From assembly GCF_902170565.1 (NCBI RefSeq), contig NZ_CABHXX010000030.1:62001-126000 (forward strand): a stretch of 64,000 bases of DNA, given 5' to 3'. Source of the DNA: Yersinia thracica. Lineage in GTDB: Bacteria > Pseudomonadota > Gammaproteobacteria > Enterobacterales > Enterobacteriaceae. The number at the start of each line of letters is the position of its first letter. The first letter of the stretch is position 1. The position numbers and the translations under genes are program-made. Below are positions 27,056 through 36,040 of the stretch, in pieces. The notes beneath the pieces are model-generated. The model did no database searches, had not been told where the DNA came from, and saw only the letters and a list, made by a program, of their open reading frames with translations.

Positions 27056-27376
27056 ATGACAGCTCAGCCAATAGCCCCGCAGCAAGTCATTTCTGCGCGC
27101 GTCACGCTACGACTCACCGTGCGCAACCATCCTGGAGTCATGTCCCATATTTGTGGGTTATTTGCCCGCCGCGCATTTAACGTCGATGGAATATTATGTA
27201 TGCCGCTGGCCGGTGGAGAAGAGAGCCGCATCTGGTTGCAGGTCTTAGATGATCAGCGCTTACAACAAATGATAAGCCAACTAGAAAAACTCGAAGATGT
27301 GCTTCAGGTTTGCCGCTTTGATTCTGAAATGCCGATTTTTGATCAGGTTGAAGACTTAGTCGCCAATCAACGGTGA
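27056..27376 (+). CDS. ilvN: Acetolactate synthase I regulatory small subunit
   Basis: 106 residues from ATG 27056, with GGAGG eight bases upstream inside the ilvB end; an ATG at 27041 lies before that site. An ACT domain is clear ([20 protein letters not shown]), matching E. coli IlvN (96 aa). It binds valine and feedback-inhibits the IlvBN enzyme, and IlvN also activates the catalytic subunit. Because ilvB is truncated here, this intact gene has no local partner; it could only act on another acetolactate synthase or be decaying. Confidence 0.9.
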   Translation: MTAQPIAPQQVISARVTLRLTVRNHPGVMSHICGLFARRAFNVDGILCMPLAGGEESRIWLQVLDDQRLQQMISQLEKLEDVLQVCRFDSEMPIFDQVEDLVANQR

Positions 27377-27382
27377 CATAAA

Positions 27383-27422
27383 AGGGGCTGTTATCGAGAC
27401 TATATCGTCAACAGCCCTTATT
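27383..27422 (+). terminator. Terminator of the ilvBN remnant
   Basis: Stem GGGCTGTT (27385-27392) / AACAGCCC (27410-27417) with a short T-rich tail, 8 bp after the ilvN stop. Confidence 0.75.
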
Positions 27423-27440
27423 TCATGAAATATAACTCAA

Positions 27441-28115
27441 TTACGCCAGCAGTAATTTTTGTAACTCGGCCAGTGAACTGACTTGATAACGCGGCGCAAT
27501 ATTTTCATCCGCCACAGCGCCATGAATATTAAGCCAGCAAGTATCAATACCTGCATTGATACCACCTTGAATATCCGAATGGAGGTTATCTCCCACCATC
27601 AAAATATCTTCTTTCGCCGGGTTATTCATTAAATTGAAAGCATGCTCAAATATCGCAACATCGGGCTTAGCCGCCCCCACTTGCTCCGAAATAATCAGCG
27701 GAGAAAAGACATTTTTTAACCCGGTGCGCTCCAATCGGATGGTCTGCAATTCGGTGAAACCATTCGTAATGATGCCCATATTGACTTTGCCACTCAAAGC
27801 ATCGACTAACTCGCGCGCACCAGGTAACAATGCACAGATATCCGCCATGGCAATTAAAAACTCACTGTTCAGGCGATTCGCTGTTACGCCCAGCTTCTCG
27901 GCCCACATTTCAAAACGAGTACTTTGTAATTCGGCCGCTGATATTTTTCCGTCTTGATAATCAACCCAAAGCGGTTTATTAACCAACTGATAATGGTCGA
28001 AATCTTGTGCAGAGAAATCTACATTAAAGCGGGAAAACATGAGCTTTAACCCTTGATAAGCATCAAAGTGAAATAGAGTTTCATCTGCATCGAACAGTAT
28101 CCATTGGTATTTCAT
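27441..28115 (-). CDS. yjjG: Pyrimidine 5'-nucleotidase YjjG
   Basis: 224 residues, HAD superfamily, matching E. coli YjjG (225 aa). HAD motif 1 is FDADETLF (Asp9, Asp11), motif 2 IITNGF, and motifs 3-4 AKPDVAIFEHA and MVGDNLHSD. It dephosphorylates pyrimidine nucleotides, including non-canonical ones, as house-cleaning. The frame is open upstream to 28289, but homology and a GAGAGA site place the start at 28115. It ends convergently to ilvN. Confidence 0.92.
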   Translation of the reverse strand: MKYQWILFDADETLFHFDAYQGLKLMFSRFNVDFSAQDFDHYQLVNKPLWVDYQDGKISAAELQSTRFEMWAEKLGVTANRLNSEFLIAMADICALLPGARELVDALSGKVNMGIITNGFTELQTIRLERTGLKNVFSPLIISEQVGAAKPDVAIFEHAFNLMNNPAKEDILMVGDNLHSDIQGGINAGIDTCWLNIHGAVADENIAPRYQVSSLAELQKLLLA

Positions 28116-28236
28116 CACGATTATCTCTCTGACATTTGGCATTATTAGGCGCGCTATGGTAGCGAGTATTGTGGCCCAGCTCAAGTTACGCCCTCCATCC
28201 CTAACGCATCCTTTTTCTTTCAAATAACTTTTTCTT

Positions 28237-30600
28237 TCAAATAAGGAGTGCCGCGGATATATCACGGTTGATCGTGATAGTGGCATCACCGGTGATTAAT
28301 GGAGCATCAAACGCGGCTAATATTTTCCGGTTAATTTCAATCAAAGCGTCATCAAGTTTAATTTCCATATCCGCAGTGATATCCACTAATTTCTCACGAT
28401 CCCAACAATCACGTGAAATCAGTAACTTCAAGAATGTCACAATGCTATCAGGTAAATGAGCCGTGATGGCTGCCAGAGATTGCGGATTAATCTCTGGCGT
28501 AGTCGCTGCCACGACAGTGGCCGTGACAAATAAATTCTCCAATAATTTGGCTAATTCTTGGCTTTCTTTTTTCAGCAGGTTCACAGGGTCGATATCTGTC
28601 ACCACTTCAACAGCCGCCGATGGTAAACTCAATGTCATTGGGGTTGCACGGCTATCCAAATCGGCATAAACCCATTTACTGTCCAGAGCGAAACGTTTAT
28701 ATACCCGTTCAAGGAACTTCACTTCTTGAGGTGTAATTGTCCCTTCAACTTGCAGTAGATGTGCGAGGAAACGCGCAATAACACGACGATTCTCCAACGA
28801 GAGTGGCTCCAGATTATTTTTCAGTGCCAACAATGTATTATTTTTTCGTATACCCGGTTGCAGGTAGGCTTTTAAGCGCATACGTTGGCCGGGACTAAGA
28901 AAGCCCCATGCATCAATGTGCCGGGTCAATATTATGGATTCAGGTTCGCCGATACGCCCATCAAACATCACCGCAGCACAAGCCAATTCGACGGTAAGCA
29001 TAGTGACACGATAGGCATCAAAGGTAGCCGATTCTGCAACCAGCGATTCAATAGGAAACAATGCAACAGTGTCTTGCAATACCGGCGTGCGGTTATCCGC
29101 TCTGACATCAGGTTCGATACCCACTTGCAAAGAAGCTAGTGCATAGGTTAATGCCATTACATGGCTGCGCGACAAGCGCTCTAGTGGTTTGGTGCCACAA
29201 GCGGTACTGAGCTGAAGAAACAATTCACCCAAAGTGACCATTAGCAAACCATAACCCACTCGGGTTTTGATATTCTCTAATTCGGTTTTTAATGCCACCG
29301 ACCATAATGCCACCGGCATTAATAACTGCCCTTCCAATGACATTTTTTTCTTCGGGTTGATGCTGGCAAAACGATTGTAAATATCAAGTTCCTGCTGACA
29401 TACCTCAAATATTGCTCGTAGTTTATCGCGATGAGTTTTGCACACAGCAACATTGGGTAGATCAGTAATTTGCTGAAAGAATTCTTGCCCCATTAAGCCC
29501 GCAGATGCTGGACGATAGAATATTTGTAATTTTGTTTTATTAACGGGTAATAAAAATCCATCGCCATACTGTTCTTGATAACGCTGACGGAATAATGTGG
29601 CAAAAACATCGGCACAATGTGCCATTGATATATTTTGGTTAATAGCGGGGTCGGCCTCCCCCCACGCGAGCGCCCACTCAACCGGCAAGGGTTTCTGGTC
29701 AAGAGCTAATTGCCCCAATCCAACTAATAATGTCAGCGGCAGTTCGGTTGAAGCTTCGCGGGTTGCCGGGGGGGCAGAAAGATAGAGTTTCTCATCTATA
29801 TTTACCCTGGTGATATAAACTAATAAGTTTTGCGCATAATGATTGAATGCGTTATTTTTCCCGTATATTTTTAGCAAACGATTAATTTCAGATTCAAGAA
29901 TAGGCAGTTCTTTTTTTGCTATCGGATCTATAGCTGCATCAATGAGTATTCTATGTTCTAGTCCATAAAAAAATAAGAAAACATAGCTAATATCTGCGCT
30001 GGGTGATTTGCGGCCCTCTGATAACCATTGTAAATATCCTTTCCGCGCCTCTGGTGAGCAGGTTGAATAATCAGGTGTACTATCAATCAGAGGCAATGAA
30101 ATATCTATTTCTTCTGACGCAACATCCATTGATGGATTAATAAAGGCGGGTTCCGCGCCAGTACGGTTACTTTTGTATTTATTACCAATGTAAACCATAC
30201 CGTCAGGTAAATTTATTCCCGCAACCACGGCCAGTTCACCAGGACGCAGCCAGGATGCACGGGCGAGAGAACCCCGTGATATATCGGGTTGTTTTACTTT
30301 AGGTTCAGCGGCAGGCTTCTTATTCACCTCATCGGGTGCAGTAGTTTGTTCTGGTTCCAACTGTGACGGGGCTATTTGATAATTGCCCAGATCCGGTATC
30401 ACCGCAATCTCTGGCCGATTATGCTGAACCGGTTGGCCCCTATGCACCTTAGTCTTGCGGATATTTTGCCAGACAAAATACATGCATAAGATAGCCGCAC
30501 TCAGTGCAATCCACGCCTCTCTCGGGATACCGGTGATCAGCCCTAAAACGACTATCAGCAGGATAACCCAGCCGGTACCGGTAGACTTTCTTTTCGCCAC
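28237..30600 (-). CDS. Membrane-anchored TerB-N / TerB-C domain protein
   Basis: 787 residues. Two membrane helices lie at about 11-46 (WVILLIVVLGLITGIPREAW and the following segment), then a polar linker. The TerB-N domain is at about 105-300 (RASWLRPGELAVVAGINLPD), and a tellurite-resistance TerB-type helical bundle with a C-terminal TerB-C region fills the rest (ACAAVMFDGRIGEPESIILT; FLAHLLQVEGTITPQEVKFL). TerB-like domains bind divalent metals at the membrane and occur in stress or defence loci. No ter cluster partner lies nearby. It is 121 bp upstream of yjjG on the same strand. Confidence 0.75.
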   Translation of the reverse strand: MAKRKSTGTGWVILLIVVLGLITGIPREAWIALSAAILCMYFVWQNIRKTKVHRGQPVQHNRPEIAVIPDLGNYQIAPSQLEPEQTTAPDEVNKKPAAEPKVKQPDISRGSLARASWLRPGELAVVAGINLPDGMVYIGNKYKSNRTGAEPAFINPSMDVASEEIDISLPLIDSTPDYSTCSPEARKGYLQWLSEGRKSPSADISYVFLFFYGLEHRILIDAAIDPIAKKELPILESEINRLLKIYGKNNAFNHYAQNLLVYITRVNIDEKLYLSAPPATREASTELPLTLLVGLGQLALDQKPLPVEWALAWGEADPAINQNISMAHCADVFATLFRQRYQEQYGDGFLLPVNKTKLQIFYRPASAGLMGQEFFQQITDLPNVAVCKTHRDKLRAIFEVCQQELDIYNRFASINPKKKMSLEGQLLMPVALWSVALKTELENIKTRVGYGLLMVTLGELFLQLSTACGTKPLERLSRSHVMALTYALASLQVGIEPDVRADNRTPVLQDTVALFPIESLVAESATFDAYRVTMLTVELACAAVMFDGRIGEPESIILTRHIDAWGFLSPGQRMRLKAYLQPGIRKNNTLLALKNNLEPLSLENRRVIARFLAHLLQVEGTITPQEVKFLERVYKRFALDSKWVYADLDSRATPMTLSLPSAAVEVVTDIDPVNLLKKESQELAKLLENLFVTATVVAATTPEINPQSLAAITAHLPDSIVTFLKLLISRDCWDREKLVDITADMEIKLDDALIEINRKILAAFDAPLITGDATITINRDISAALLI

Positions 30601-31082
30601 GATGATTTATATGCCCCTATCCTAAAATAATAATTTTTATTCTGCCTTTAATCTCAATTTTTAATAAAAAATTCTTTTTACACCAGAAAAATGCAGCATA
30701 AAACCATAGAGATAACCGATAAATTTAACTTAAGTCGAATTTATATATTAAATAGTAAGTCAATATTTTATGTTAATAACAGTTTGCCTGGCACAACAGC
30801 ATGACAAAACCTTCAATAAATCAATTATGCCAGTTCATTATGCAATCAGCTAGTAAAGACTCTGCAGCCACAGGATAAACCCCATAGTTTCGGCTTGTCT
30901 CGTGTCTGATTAGAATAAATTAAATTAAAAAATAAGGCTGGGGGTGGGTAATTTGTGTTCAGATGATAGAATTGAATTTTTATCGTTGATTTTTTAATCA
31001 AAGCATCCGCATCAATTATCTGCTGATAAACGCCAATTCTACAATAGCGGTTGAAAAACACGATGGATATATAACAGAAACG
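30601..31082. other. AT-rich intergenic region
   Basis: About 480 bases between the TerB-domain gene start and the phoA terminator. It is AT-rich in 30600-30800 and probably holds the TerB-domain gene promoter. A 91-codon minus-strand frame (30846-31121) overlaps the phoA terminator and is judged spurious. Nothing else was seen. Confidence 0.45.
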
Positions 31083-31111
31083 AAAAATCCCAGCCATTAC
31101 TGCACTGGGAT
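31083..31111 (-). terminator. phoA terminator
   Basis: On the minus strand ATCCCAG and CTGGGAT arms (31105-31111 and 31087-31093) are followed by five T, about 22 bp after the phoA stop. Confidence 0.85.
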
Positions 31112-31132
31112 CTGCTGCCAATAGGCCGGTAT

Positions 31133-32563
31133 TTATTTAAGGGCCATCGCATCGCGCATGGTAAAGAACAAATCTGTTTGGTCGGTTAGGCCAACAACAT
31201 TTGCCGCATGTGGGCCATAAGCGGCGATGCGTAATTGTGTGCCGGTATGGCCTTGAGAATCATCTTCAGAGTTGCCATAGCTGATAGCCATTACCGCACC
31301 GTCTTTGGTGGTTAATGCCTGTGTCAAACCCGGAGCTTTAGCATCCGCTTCAATGATTTGGCTGGAATGGGCATGGTCTGCAGTCACAATGACCAGTGTA
31401 TTGCCATCAGCGCGGGCAAATTCCAATGCTTTTTGAACCGCTTCGTCCAGATCGACGGTTTCGCCAAACTGGCCACAAGGGTTAGCCGCGTGATCTTGTT
31501 TATCAATGGATGCCCCTTCAACTTGCAAGAAGAAACCATTTTTATTGGTTTTCAGCAGGTCGATAGCCTTTTCCGTCATCACGGCTAAGGTCGGTGTGCC
31601 TTTAGTTCGTTCAGCATTGTTTTCACAAACCACGGGTGGTTTATCTATATTGCCGTGATAAGAGGCTTTTGGCCCCTGCCAGCGAACCGGCATATTACCT
31701 GGGCTGAATAGCCCCAACAGCGGTTTTTGTTGGTCGGCCTGTTTGATTGCATTTAGATCATCAAGATTTTCGACAATTACATAACCGCGAGCCAGAGCTT
31801 GATCACGCAAAGATTTGTCTTTCCATTCACCCGCTTTAGCAAGTTGGCTGAATGATTTAGAACCTCCGCCCAATGTCACATCTGCGCGCCCTTCAATCAT
31901 TTGCTCAGTAATAGAGCCACGGCCGCCATTCTCTAGCGCGTTGGTGCTGCATTTTTCGCTAGTTTCTTCCGGGCCATAACATTTACGGCCAGTGACATGA
32001 GCAAATTGTGCCGCAGGAGTGGCATCTTGCAGTTCAGCCGTTGAAACGTTGCCGGTGGCTTTACCTGCTTTTTTAGCCAGTTCCAATAGCGTGACATGAT
32101 CTTTCCCAAATACATCAACACCCAGTGCGCCATTATAGGTTTTCACACCTGAAGACCAGGCGGTAGCTGAAGCTGCTGAGTCAGTCACGTAATCAGGTTT
32201 CTGCGTTTTTTTATCTAATGAATAGTGCGTGTACTGCCCGGTCAGCGGTAATGCATCAATGCCTTTAAAGAAACCGCCCGCGCCCATGGCATAATTACGC
32301 GCCGAAGTAATCTCTGAGTCCCCCATCCCATCGCCAATCAGCAAAATGACATTTTTTACTGTTTTGTTAGACAGCGAATCACGAAGAGCCTGAGTTTGAT
32401 CTTCGGTCAAACGGCGAGCGCCACCAAATTGGGTGATATCACCGTGGGCGCTGCGGTCATATAAACCGGTGGCGGCCGCGACAGCATTGGGTGCAAATAG
32501 AGAGCTGCTCAGCATCAGGGTAGATAGCGCTATGCCGGACAAAGTGGATACGCGGTTCTGCAT
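31133..32563 (-). CDS. phoA: Alkaline phosphatase
   Basis: 476 residues with a signal peptide (about 1-29). The active-site Ser129 lies in [11 protein letters not shown]; metal ligands are seen at GDGMGDSE (Asp78) and at TADHAHSSQ and EDDSQGHTG near the C-terminus. It is a periplasmic homodimer that releases phosphate from phosphomonoesters, normally induced by PhoB on phosphate limitation; a Pho box and a repeat array lie directly upstream. Start ATG 32563 has an AAGGAA site. Confidence 0.97.
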   Translation of the reverse strand: MQNRVSTLSGIALSTLMLSSSLFAPNAVAAATGLYDRSAHGDITQFGGARRLTEDQTQALRDSLSNKTVKNVILLIGDGMGDSEITSARNYAMGAGGFFKGIDALPLTGQYTHYSLDKKTQKPDYVTDSAASATAWSSGVKTYNGALGVDVFGKDHVTLLELAKKAGKATGNVSTAELQDATPAAQFAHVTGRKCYGPEETSEKCSTNALENGGRGSITEQMIEGRADVTLGGGSKSFSQLAKAGEWKDKSLRDQALARGYVIVENLDDLNAIKQADQQKPLLGLFSPGNMPVRWQGPKASYHGNIDKPPVVCENNAERTKGTPTLAVMTEKAIDLLKTNKNGFFLQVEGASIDKQDHAANPCGQFGETVDLDEAVQKALEFARADGNTLVIVTADHAHSSQIIEADAKAPGLTQALTTKDGAVMAISYGNSEDDSQGHTGTQLRIAAYGPHAANVVGLTDQTDLFFTMRDAMALK

Positions 32564-32632
32564 CAGTAGAGTTCCTTGTTGTAAAACAGTAATACAAATT
32601 GTATTTATTGGTTACAACGGATACTAGAACAG

Positions 32633-32654
32633 GCAAATGACGCTTTTATGACAA
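32633..32654 (-). promoter_or_regulatory. Candidate Pho box of phoA
   Basis: On the minus strand two 11-base half-sites lie in tandem: TTGTCATAAAA and GCGTCATTTGC, compared with the PhoB half-site CTGTCATAWAW. A TAGTAT -10 candidate (32621-32626) follows six bases later. The box overlaps the first unit of the 18-bp repeat array. Confidence 0.7.
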
Positions 32655-32745
32655 CCACCGTTTTTATGGCAATCCACGTATTTATACAATCAATGCTTTT
32701 ATAACAATTAATGCCTTCATAACAATCAATGCTTTTATAATAACC
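32639..32745 (-). repeat. Six-copy 18-bp imperfect tandem array upstream of phoA
   Basis: Units start at 32639, 32657, 32675 (17 bp), 32692, 32710 and 32728. Plus-strand consensus is AATGCTTTTATAACAATC. Read toward phoA each unit contains TTGTYATAAAA or a variant, close to a PhoB half-site, but with an 18-base instead of an 11-base period. The array fills most of the gap between phoA and the next gene. Confidence 0.85.
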
Positions 32746-32816
32746 GCGGTTGATTATTATCCCTTATCTTTCAGAGCTATCCCCCTGAACTTTCGCCCCC
32801 ATTTCACAGAATGGCG

Positions 32817-33557
32817 CTAAATCAGGCCACCATTAGCGCGCAGCACTTGCCCATTAATCCAGCCACCGTCTTTACCCACCAAAAATGCCACTGCCGCAGC
32901 AATGTCTTCTGGTGTACCCAATCTTTCTAACGGTGCCATTTTTGCCATTTTTTCAATGAGTTCTGCTGATTTTCCATTAAGGAAAAGGTCAGTTGCAGTG
33001 GGCCCCGGTGCCACGGCATTGACGGTAATATTGCGGCCTCGCAATTCTTTCGCCAGGATTGCCGTCATTGTTTCAACCGCAGCTTTGGTCGCAGCATAAA
33101 CAGCGTATTTTTCCAATTTTAAACCCACCACACTGGTTGAGAAATTAACAATTCGCCCACCCTCTCTAAGGCGTTTTGCGGCTTCCCGCATCCCGTTAAA
33201 GCTCCCTTTCAGATTAATTGCAATCTGGCGGTCAAAGTGTTCATCATCACTATCGGCAATCGCGCTGAGTGACATGATGCCGGCATTATTGACCAAGACA
33301 TCAACGCCACCAAAAGCGGCCTCTGCTTTAGCAAATAATTGAGCGACAGCGGCAGAATCACTGATATCCCCTTTGGCACTCAATGCATTTCCGCCCGCTT
33401 GTTGAATTTTATGCACTAAAGCTTCGGCTTCCTCATCAGCCCGAGAGTAATTGATAAAAACGGTATAACCTTCATGGGCTAAACGCTCGGCTATTGCTGC
33501 ACCAATACCCCGTGATGCTCCTGTGATAATGGCAACCTGCTGAGTGGTATTCGTCAT
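32817..33557 (-). CDS. SDR family oxidoreductase (FabG-like)
   Basis: 246 residues. It has the cofactor motif TGASRGIGAAIAERL, NNAGIM, the catalytic Ser and Tyr-x-x-x-Lys (YAVYAATKAAV) and the C-terminal GGWINGQVLRANGG typical of classical SDRs. Arg following the Gly motif favours NADP(H). The substrate is unknown, and it is not in a fatty-acid operon. It is divergent from a LysR-type gene 171 bp away, which likely regulates it. Confidence 0.88.
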   Translation of the reverse strand: MTNTTQQVAIITGASRGIGAAIAERLAHEGYTVFINYSRADEEAEALVHKIQQAGGNALSAKGDISDSAAVAQLFAKAEAAFGGVDVLVNNAGIMSLSAIADSDDEHFDRQIAINLKGSFNGMREAAKRLREGGRIVNFSTSVVGLKLEKYAVYAATKAAVETMTAILAKELRGRNITVNAVAPGPTATDLFLNGKSAELIEKMAKMAPLERLGTPEDIAAAVAFLVGKDGGWINGQVLRANGGLI

Positions 33558-33728
33558 AATATTCTCCTGAATATGTATTTCATTATTTGTACTGGGTTAT
33601 GGGCAGTTCTCAATCCATGTTTTCAAAAACTGCACCCACTGAAACCGGTACACAGAGCATGCCACTTTTACTCATTCGGATAATCACCTATTATTCGTTA
33701 ACACTATCCGAAAAAGCCGAACAATAGT

Positions 33729-34700
33729 ATGGACAGAATTGATGCAATGCGTGTGTTTATCAGAGTAGTGGAACAGCGCAGTTTTACCCAAACCGCACAA
33801 GACTTAAATTTACCTCGCTCTAGTGTGACGGATGCCGTTAAGCAGCTTGAAAAACGGTTAAATGTCCGCTTATTGCAACGCACCACCCGGCATGTCAGCC
33901 CGACACTGGATGGGGAAGCTTACTACCAGCGTTGCCTGCGAATTATTGCTGATATAGAAGATGCTGAAATGGCGTTCGCTAATGCTAAACCACGGGGTTT
34001 ACTGAGAATCGATGTACAAGGCACCTTGGCTCGTCATTTTGTATTACCTCAACTTACTGATTTTATAGCAAAATATCCCGATATAGAATTATTTATCAGC
34101 GAAGGTGATAGGCTGGTTGATTTGATTCGTGAAGGCTTTGACGGGGTATTGCGTGTCGGCAATTTGCAAGACAGTGATATGGTCGCCCGCCGCGTGGCAC
34201 TGCTACCACAGGTAACTTGTGCTGCACCGCGCTATTTGCAGCAACATGGAACACCACTCACACCTAATGAATTAGCCGGGCATCAGATGGTAGGGTTTCG
34301 TTCCAGTGCAACTGGCGGATTAATGCCATTAGAATTTTGTATCGGTACACAATTTCAGCCCTCCGCCAGAAAAGAGCTTTCATATCAACGGCTACAACCC
34401 TATTCATCAGCTGAAATTCAAAATATGAAAATTCAAAATGTAAAATTACCGGCTGTTCTATCCGTTAGTGGTGCAGAAAGTTTCGTGACTGCCGCACGGC
34501 TAGCATTAGGAATTATTCAAGTGCCACGTTATCACATCGAGTCAGATTTACGTGCCGGAACACTAATTGATATTCTCCCAGAATATGCCCCGCCCCCAAT
34601 GCCGGTTTCTTTTCTGTATCCACGCAATCGACAATTGTCACCTCGGGTGCGTATTTTCAGTGACTGGCTGAGCCAAGTATTCCTGACAGCATGTTCCTGA
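33729..34700 (+). CDS. LysR family transcriptional regulator
   Basis: 323 residues. The HTH is at the N-terminus (MDRIDAMRVFIRVVEQRSFT, then LPRSSVTDAVKQLEKRLNVR), followed by an effector domain (about 90-300) of the large subgroup that controls divergent oxidoreductases. An unusual near-repeat IQNMKIQNVK occurs around 233-242. It is divergent from the SDR gene, its probable target. The ribosome site is weak. Confidence 0.9.
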   Translation: MDRIDAMRVFIRVVEQRSFTQTAQDLNLPRSSVTDAVKQLEKRLNVRLLQRTTRHVSPTLDGEAYYQRCLRIIADIEDAEMAFANAKPRGLLRIDVQGTLARHFVLPQLTDFIAKYPDIELFISEGDRLVDLIREGFDGVLRVGNLQDSDMVARRVALLPQVTCAAPRYLQQHGTPLTPNELAGHQMVGFRSSATGGLMPLEFCIGTQFQPSARKELSYQRLQPYSSAEIQNMKIQNVKLPAVLSVSGAESFVTAARLALGIIQVPRYHIESDLRAGTLIDILPEYAPPPMPVSFLYPRNRQLSPRVRIFSDWLSQVFLTACS

Positions 34701-34743
34701 CAATGATATAACGTTGAAATGCAATGCCGCGAACACCATAAGC

Positions 34744-34765
34744 AGCCGAGCTAGCCAGCTCGGCT
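34744..34765. terminator. Hairpin between convergent genes
   Basis: AGCCGAGCT (34744-34752), loop AGCC, AGCTCGGCT (34757-34765). A perfect stem between the LysR-type gene and sbmC; T tracts are lacking, so termination strength is doubtful. Confidence 0.5.
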
Positions 34766-34776
34766 ACAACCCACTT

Positions 34777-35256
34777 TTATTGGTCTTTTTCAACGGATTG
34801 ATAGATATCGATATCAAAATAGCCGTCACTTCTGCCGTCATTGAGGTAAACCTCATAACAAGCGCCCTCGGCTGGGCGATAGCCACTTTGTGGCAGATGC
34901 TGGTGATACAATTCCCCCCAAGCTTTGGCATAGCCATCATCATCATCTGTTACTCGGGTGTGATACACCGCATATAAACCCGCGGGAATTACCTGTAACT
35001 CTAGCTGGCCACGAAGTTCTACTGGCAAGGTATAGTCATCAGCGACGGATAAGGAGACATCAGCCCGTAATTCAGCCGGTGGATTGGTTTCTGGGTTATC
35101 CCAGTAAAGTGCTAACCAATCTTTTCCTGGAATTTGGTGCTGGGTATAAAGTGATAATAGTTGGTCAAATCCTTTTGGAATGGTCTCGTGATAAGGCCCT
35201 ACAACTCGGATACCCACAATCTTTTTCGCTTTTTTTTCGACTATCTTAAATGTCAT
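34777..35256 (-). CDS. sbmC: DNA gyrase inhibitor SbmC/GyrI-like protein
   Basis: 159 residues from ATG 35256 (AGGT site six bases upstream); six further codons are open upstream. It aligns with E. coli SbmC (157 aa) over its length: KGFDQLLSLY, WLALYWDNPETNPPAELRAD, GLYAVYHTRV and CYEVYLNDGRSDGYFDIDIY. The fold is the AraC effector-binding/SOUL type. E. coli SbmC counteracts gyrase poisons such as microcin B17 and is SOS-induced; no LexA box was confirmed here. Confidence 0.88.
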   Translation of the reverse strand: MTFKIVEKKAKKIVGIRVVGPYHETIPKGFDQLLSLYTQHQIPGKDWLALYWDNPETNPPAELRADVSLSVADDYTLPVELRGQLELQVIPAGLYAVYHTRVTDDDDGYAKAWGELYHQHLPQSGYRPAEGACYEVYLNDGRSDGYFDIDIYQSVEKDQ

Positions 35257-35363
35257 ATCGCTACCTCGACTCAATGGTTTTAATAAAAATTAAGTGACTA
35301 AAGATACGATCTCACACCTGAACTGTACATTCATACAGTATAGCGGGATTTTATGACATATGA

Positions 35364-35882
35364 TTAATTTTCAACCTTGATTTGCGAACTGCTTCGCAAA
35401 AAATCATCAGCTTGTTCAAGTTGAAGATGACTGAATACCTTGATCCCGTGGCGGCGCAGTAAAGCTGTTGTTACTCCCTGTCCTGCACGTTGAGTGCCAT
35501 TAAAATGACCATCATAGATACGGCTACTGCCACAAGATGGGCTACCTTCCGTCAGGATGGCCAATGTGCACTGATGTTTTCGAGCCAATTCCAAGGCTTG
35601 ATAAGCCCCTTGCAGAAATTCCCGGCTGACATCATTGCCCCATTGCTCAATCACCCGCGCCTGCCCCTGTAATACCGCCTCGCCATTACCTTGCTGAATT
35701 TCTGCTGGTGGGCGTGGCACCGGCATTCCCGCAGCCAGTTCTGGACAAACTAGCACCAGCCGCCCTTCATCCTGCCAGCGCTGAATAATTTCATCATGGA
35801 CAGACAGAGCGCTGCCGTTATAACGAACAGGTTTCCCCATCAAACAGGCACTGATCAGGATACGCGCAGGTTTGGATTCCAC
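35364..35882 (-). CDS. DUF523 family protein
   Basis: 172 residues if started at GTG 35882 (AAGG site 11 bases upstream); the frame is open to 35948 with no better site, so the start is uncertain. It carries the DUF523 signature: ISACLMGKPVRYNG, VCPELAAGMPVPRPPAEI and SPSCGSSRIYDG, with conserved Cys residues that could hold a metal or [Fe-S] cluster. Function is unknown. The gene is single. Confidence 0.82.
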   Translation of the reverse strand: MESKPARILISACLMGKPVRYNGSALSVHDEIIQRWQDEGRLVLVCPELAAGMPVPRPPAEIQQGNGEAVLQGQARVIEQWGNDVSREFLQGAYQALELARKHQCTLAILTEGSPSCGSSRIYDGHFNGTQRAGQGVTTALLRRHGIKVFSHLQLEQADDFLRSSSQIKVEN

Positions 35883-36040
35883 GAGATTTTCAACCTTACT
35901 ATTGTGTGATAAATGAATTAGTGATGAATTAAAAATAACTATAGCCACCGATAATAACCAATTAATAGTGGCCAGTCATAAACTCAGAAAAATAATTAAC
36001 GCACAACAGATATTTCTTGGGTTGATAAATGGATCGCGGC

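Noticed and set aside
30846-31121. 91-codon minus-strand frame after phoA
   Set aside because: It overlaps the phoA terminator, has no ribosome site, and the translation is low-complexity and unlike a folded protein.
32606-32625. Second Ter-like sequence (GTTGTAAC core) on the minus strand near phoA
   Set aside because: Three of fourteen core positions differ, including bases next to the critical G:C pair, and it would face the same way only by chance; too weak.
32639-32745. 18-bp array as a CRISPR
   Set aside because: The units are directly abutting with no spacers, and no cas genes are present.
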